Shown here one piece after another: positions 12,160-14,132 of a DNA stretch of 14,132 bases. Both the position numbers and the translations under genes were made by a program. The notes under the pieces are model-generated. The model did not search any database. It was not told the origin of the DNA and saw only the letters and a list, made by a program, of their open reading frames with translations. How positions within the stretch are numbered: position 1 is the stretch's first letter; every line of letters starts with the position of its first letter. The DNA is taken from the NCBI RefSeq assembly GCF_014522325.1, contig NZ_CP041984.1, positions 1-14,132 of the forward strand, in the 5' to 3' direction. This DNA comes from Lactobacillus sp. PV012. GTDB taxonomy: Bacteria; Bacillota; Bacilli; Lactobacillales; Lactobacillaceae.

Positions 12160-12179
12160 TTTAAAGAGGAGGAATAAGA

Positions 12180-12413
12180 ATGGCAACAAAAGTTTTAAAA
12201 TTAACCTTTGTCAACGGTGAAGGCAAGAATACTAATCTTTCAATTGCTAACCCTAAGGTAGATTTACCTGAAGATACTGTAAAGGCTGCTATGGATGAAA
12301 TCGTAGCAGCAGGTGCATTTATGAAAGATGGTGTAAACAAGTTTGTTGGTGTTGTTGGTGCGAAGTACTACACTACTCAATCTGACGCTATCTTTAGCAA
12401 CAAAGCCGAATAA
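12180..12413 (+). CDS. DUF2922-family small protein
   Basis: This 77-aa protein starts at ATG 12180 with GAGGAGG (12166-12172), 20 bases after the DUF1659 gene. The pattern (KVLKLTFVNGEGKNTNLSIANPKVDLPEDTVKAAMDEIV, then GVVGAKYYTTQSDAIF) is that of DUF2922, a short family of unknown function found paired with DUF1659. The product looks soluble and cytoplasmic. A terminator follows directly, so these two genes are probably made in larger amounts than the genes behind it. The function is unknown. Confidence 0.78.
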   Translation: MATKVLKLTFVNGEGKNTNLSIANPKVDLPEDTVKAAMDEIVAAGAFMKDGVNKFVGVVGAKYYTTQSDAIFSNKAE

Positions 12414-12421
12414 TGTTGCTT

Positions 12422-12451
12422 GAGGGAGGGGAGAAATCCCTCCCTCTTTTT
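12422..12451 (+). terminator. Terminator after the DUF2922 gene
   Basis: GAGGGAGGG (12422-12430) and CCCTCCCTC (12438-12446) form a perfect 9-bp GC-rich stem followed by TTTTT. It splits the small-gene row; readthrough would set the level of the downstream genes, since no clear promoter follows it. Confidence 0.9.
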
Positions 12452-12466
12452 GTTTAGGAGAAGATG

Positions 12467-12661
12467 ATGGATAAATATTTAGAATTAGTAAGCTATGCTC
12501 ATCCAGTCTATCGAAAGTGTGAACTTTGTAAGAGAGTAAAAGATGTAGTTTATCGCTTGGATGTCAAACATGCAGACAGCTCTGCGATGCTAACGGGATC
12601 TTTAGACCTTTGCAAAGTTTGCTCTATAAACATGGGTGACATCATTAGAAAGGCTAAATAG
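12467..12661 (+). CDS. Small Cys-rich (zinc-ribbon-like) protein
   Basis: This 64-aa protein is read from ATG 12467, 6 bases after AGGAG (12456-12460); ATG 12464 is too close to that site. Two CxxC pairs, CELC (17-20) and CKVC (49-52), suggest a bound zinc ion. The sequence between them is polar. Such small proteins often act as DNA- or protein-binding adaptors. I do not recognise a named family. The stop is directly followed by the YvrJ-like ATG, so the two are co-translated. Confidence 0.6.
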   Translation: MDKYLELVSYAHPVYRKCELCKRVKDVVYRLDVKHADSSAMLTGSLDLCKVCSINMGDIIRKAK

Positions 12662-12811
12662 ATGACACAAGAAATCATGAAATATGTCTTAGAACAGGCG
12701 TCAGGCGTGGTTATTGCTCTTATGCTTATAATTCGTATTGAAAGTAAGCTAGATGGGCTAACAGCTGCAATCATGCGTCTTTCTGAGACTAAAAGCGAGG
12801 ATCGTGTGTAG
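12662..12811 (+). CDS. YvrJ-family small membrane protein
   Basis: This 49-aa open frame starts at ATG 12662, directly after the preceding stop codon. It has a single membrane helix (ASGVVIALMLIIRIESKLDGL, residues about 13-33) followed by a short charged tail. Size, the helix, and the R-x-E-x-K-L-D-x-L segment fit the YvrJ family, which is commonly found next to DUF1659 and DUF2922 genes. That supports its reality despite its length. The ribosome site is not obvious, so translation is probably coupled to the upstream gene. The function is unknown. Confidence 0.65.
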   Translation: MTQEIMKYVLEQASGVVIALMLIIRIESKLDGLTAAIMRLSETKSEDRV

Positions 12812-12828
12812 ACACACGACCAATTTTT
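12802..12828 (+). terminator. Weak terminator overlapping the YvrJ stop
   Basis: TCGTGTGT (12802-12809) and ACACACGA (12812-12819) can pair (7 bp with a usable loop), followed by CCAATTTTT. The T tract is offset and the loop is tight, so efficiency is uncertain. Confidence 0.45.
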
Positions 12829-12834
12829 ATATTT

Positions 12835-13668
12835 ATGCAATTTAGAGAAATATGCGAAAAGTTCCTGGAAGATAAGGAATTAGAGGGGTGCGCTAAAGGT
12901 ACGCTTCGAGAATATAGAAGTCGACTTGAAGAACTTGGAGATTATTTTAATCAAGAAAAGCTAAATTTTTTAACGTTAGAAAATACTGATATATCAACAT
13001 TTGTTCATTTTTTAATTAAAAAAGGGCAAAAAAATCAAACAATAAAAAATAAATTATCGACGTTTAGCGTACTTATTAATTGGAGCGTCAAAGAGGGCTT
13101 ACGTGAAAATCTAGATGTTAAGCAACACTATCCTAAAGTGGTTGTTCAAAAAATATCTAGACTAAGTGATGAAGAAATAAAAATTTTCACATCTTACATT
13201 GATGGCTTACAAGAAAATATCAGAGCTGCTTTTTACCTTATGATGGGCACTGGCTGTCGAGTGGGTGAAGCAGCACATCTTAGACCAACAGATGTCACTT
13301 TAAGAGGAAAATCTGTCTATATTGATATTCACGAAGCCAAATGGGGTAGTGATCGGTGTATTCCAATTACTGAGCAAGTACCTGCACAAGTGGTGTGGAA
13401 GTATCGAGAAGAGTTGGAATTAGACTCGCGCCCACTTTTTAGAGTCTCAAAAAGGACTTTACAGTGGTATGCCACTGACTTCGCTAAGAAAACAGGAATA
13501 CCTTTTAAGTGTCACTTACTTAGACACACCTATGCAGCTCTTTTAACAGAAAAAGGAGTGCCAATGACTACAACTCAAGTTTTACTAGGACACAAAAGCC
13601 TTAGTATGACAGCTCACTATGCGAACTCAGCCATCGCTGACTTAAAAGATATATCTGCAACAATTTAA
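12835..13668 (+). CDS. Full-length tyrosine recombinase (XerC/D-like integrase)
   Basis: This 277-aa protein has an N-terminal SAM-like DNA-binding domain (about 1-85: FREICEKFLEDKELEGCAKGT, YRSRLEELGDYF) and a complete catalytic domain: Arg142 in GTGCRVGEAAHL, Lys169 in HEAKWGSDR, HLLRH (His227, Arg230), LLGHKS (His253) and AHYAN (Tyr262). It looks active. No ribosome site is visible before ATG 12835, which lies 15 bases after a hairpin; no better start exists downstream, so translation is weak or the mechanism is unusual. The SSB gene follows after 20 bases. It could resolve dimers or integrate the plasmid or element. It is unrelated in layout to the short recombinase at 11128. Confidence 0.88.
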   Translation: MQFREICEKFLEDKELEGCAKGTLREYRSRLEELGDYFNQEKLNFLTLENTDISTFVHFLIKKGQKNQTIKNKLSTFSVLINWSVKEGLRENLDVKQHYPKVVVQKISRLSDEEIKIFTSYIDGLQENIRAAFYLMMGTGCRVGEAAHLRPTDVTLRGKSVYIDIHEAKWGSDRCIPITEQVPAQVVWKYREELELDSRPLFRVSKRTLQWYATDFAKKTGIPFKCHLLRHTYAALLTEKGVPMTTTQVLLGHKSLSMTAHYANSAIADLKDISATI

Positions 13669-13688
13669 TTTTTAAAGGAGAAACGAAA

Positions 13689-14027
13689 ATGAATGACATT
13701 AAGCTATTAGGTAGATTGACACATGCACCTGAAATTAAGAAAAGCTCCGGAGGGCGTGATTATGCATGGTTTACTGTTGCTGTACCACGTAGGAACGATA
13801 AAAAAGAAGCTGATTTCATCAGATGCGTTGCTTTTGATAAATTGGCTTCAGCGATGAACCAATATTGTGGTAAAGGACGCCAAGTTTTAGTACAAGGACG
13901 TCTTCAAGTAAGTTCAACTACTCAAAATCAAGAAACTAAGTACTATCATACTGTAATTGCACATGCTGCTCATTTTTTACATGACCCTAATGTAGCTACA
14001 CCAGCGGAAGAAGAGGTTCCTTTCTAA
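13689..14027 (+). CDS. ssb: Single-stranded DNA-binding protein
   Basis: This 112-aa protein starts at ATG 13689 with AAAGGAG (13674-13680) 8 bases upstream. It is an SSB with one OB fold: MNDIKLLGRLTHAPEIKK, AWFTVAVPRRN, ADFIRCVAFDKLA, YCGKGRQVLVQGRLQ. The C-terminus ends EEEVPF, a slightly altered form of the usual DDDIPF tip that binds partner proteins. It is shorter than chromosomal SSB (about 165 aa) because the flexible linker is nearly absent, as is common for plasmid and phage copies. It would protect the single strand during transfer or rolling-circle replication by the relaxase, which follows it if the molecule is circular. Confidence 0.93.
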   Translation: MNDIKLLGRLTHAPEIKKSSGGRDYAWFTVAVPRRNDKKEADFIRCVAFDKLASAMNQYCGKGRQVLVQGRLQVSSTTQNQETKYYHTVIAHAAHFLHDPNVATPAEEEVPF

Positions 14028-14028
14028 A

Positions 14029-14084
14029 GCTGTCAATGATAAGCGCAGAAATGCACGCATTTCGAGCATTAAGGAATTGACAGC
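14029..14084. other. Two-stem palindromic structure after ssb
   Basis: GCTGTCAAT (14029-14037) and ATTGACAGC (14076-14084) form an outer 9-bp stem. Inside, GAAATG-CACG-CATTTC (14048-14063) forms a second hairpin with unequal spacers on the two sides. No T tract follows, so it is unlikely to be a plain terminator. It could be a single-strand origin, relaxosome binding site or RNA element near oriT. Confidence 0.5.
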
Positions 14085-14106
14085 ATAAAACCTTACACTT
14101 AAAGAA

Positions 14107-14130
14107 AGGAAAAGCAGGCAGGCTTTTCCT
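14107..14130. other. Hairpin at the window end
   Basis: AGGAAAAGC (14107-14115) and GCTTTTCCT (14122-14130) form a perfect 9-bp stem with a 6-base loop. There is no T tract within the window. If the molecule is circular it lies between ssb and the oriT palindrome, and may be a weak terminator or an origin structure. Confidence 0.5.
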
Positions 14131-14132
14131 GC

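Noticed and set aside
12550..12840. Minus-strand open frame of 96 codons over the small-gene region
   Set aside because: It is opposite the Cys-rich and YvrJ-like genes, which have family or motif support and coupled starts.

Overview
The window looks like an AT-rich Lactobacillus plasmid, or most of one. The signs are a RepA_N replication initiator, single-gene partition-type protein, small plasmid recombinase, relaxase and SSB, with no housekeeping genes. The host is probably in the Lactobacillus acidophilus/delbrueckii group: the secreted proteins have S-layer-type Lactobacillus signal peptides and Lys-rich linkers, and the DNA-entry-type nuclease resembles lactobacillar and streptococcal forms. 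This host call is an inference from family resemblance. The two ends may join in a circle (SSB, hairpin, oriT, relaxase), but that cannot be shown from a linear string.

Layout. (1) 1-1854: an ICEBs1/Tn916-like oriT palindrome, a Rep_trans (MOBT) relaxase, and a coupled LysM protein. (2) 1855-5198: a PD-(D/E)XK nuclease-like gene, then two minus-strand secreted proteins (DNA-entry nuclease; Lys-rich surface protein). Three copies of one unusual structured element sit between these genes. (3) 5333-7854: a type II restriction-modification system made of a C-box operator, XRE controller and PD-(D/E)XK endonuclease on the plus strand, and a convergent C5 cytosine methyltransferase. A 54-bp perfect palindrome inside a long outer stem separates endonuclease and methyltransferase. 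(4) 7930-11015: a replication and maintenance operon: promoter, counter-transcribed RNA, regulated leader, repA with internal iterons, an HTH/coiled-coil protein with TTAACGTTAA palindromes, and an AlbA_2-domain protein. (5) 11016-11715: overlapping hairpins and a minimal tyrosine recombinase. (6) 11756-14027: a strong promoter and pseudoknot-capable leader, then small genes DUF1659, DUF2922, Cys-rich protein and YvrJ, then a full-length tyrosine recombinase and SSB. If the molecule is circular, this row runs straight into the oriT and relaxase, so it may be one mobilisation module.

How it works together (inference). RepA drives theta replication from iterons in its own gene, limited by a roughly 60-nt antisense RNA acting on a leader whose ribosome binding site is sequestered in a hairpin. 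The HTH/coiled-coil protein and small recombinase support segregation and dimer resolution. The relaxase, SSB and oriT support transfer by a helper conjugation system. Restriction-modification stabilises the plasmid and defends the host. The least explained parts are the three-copy structured element, the pseudoknot leader, and the DUF1659/DUF2922/YvrJ genes linked to transfer functions.
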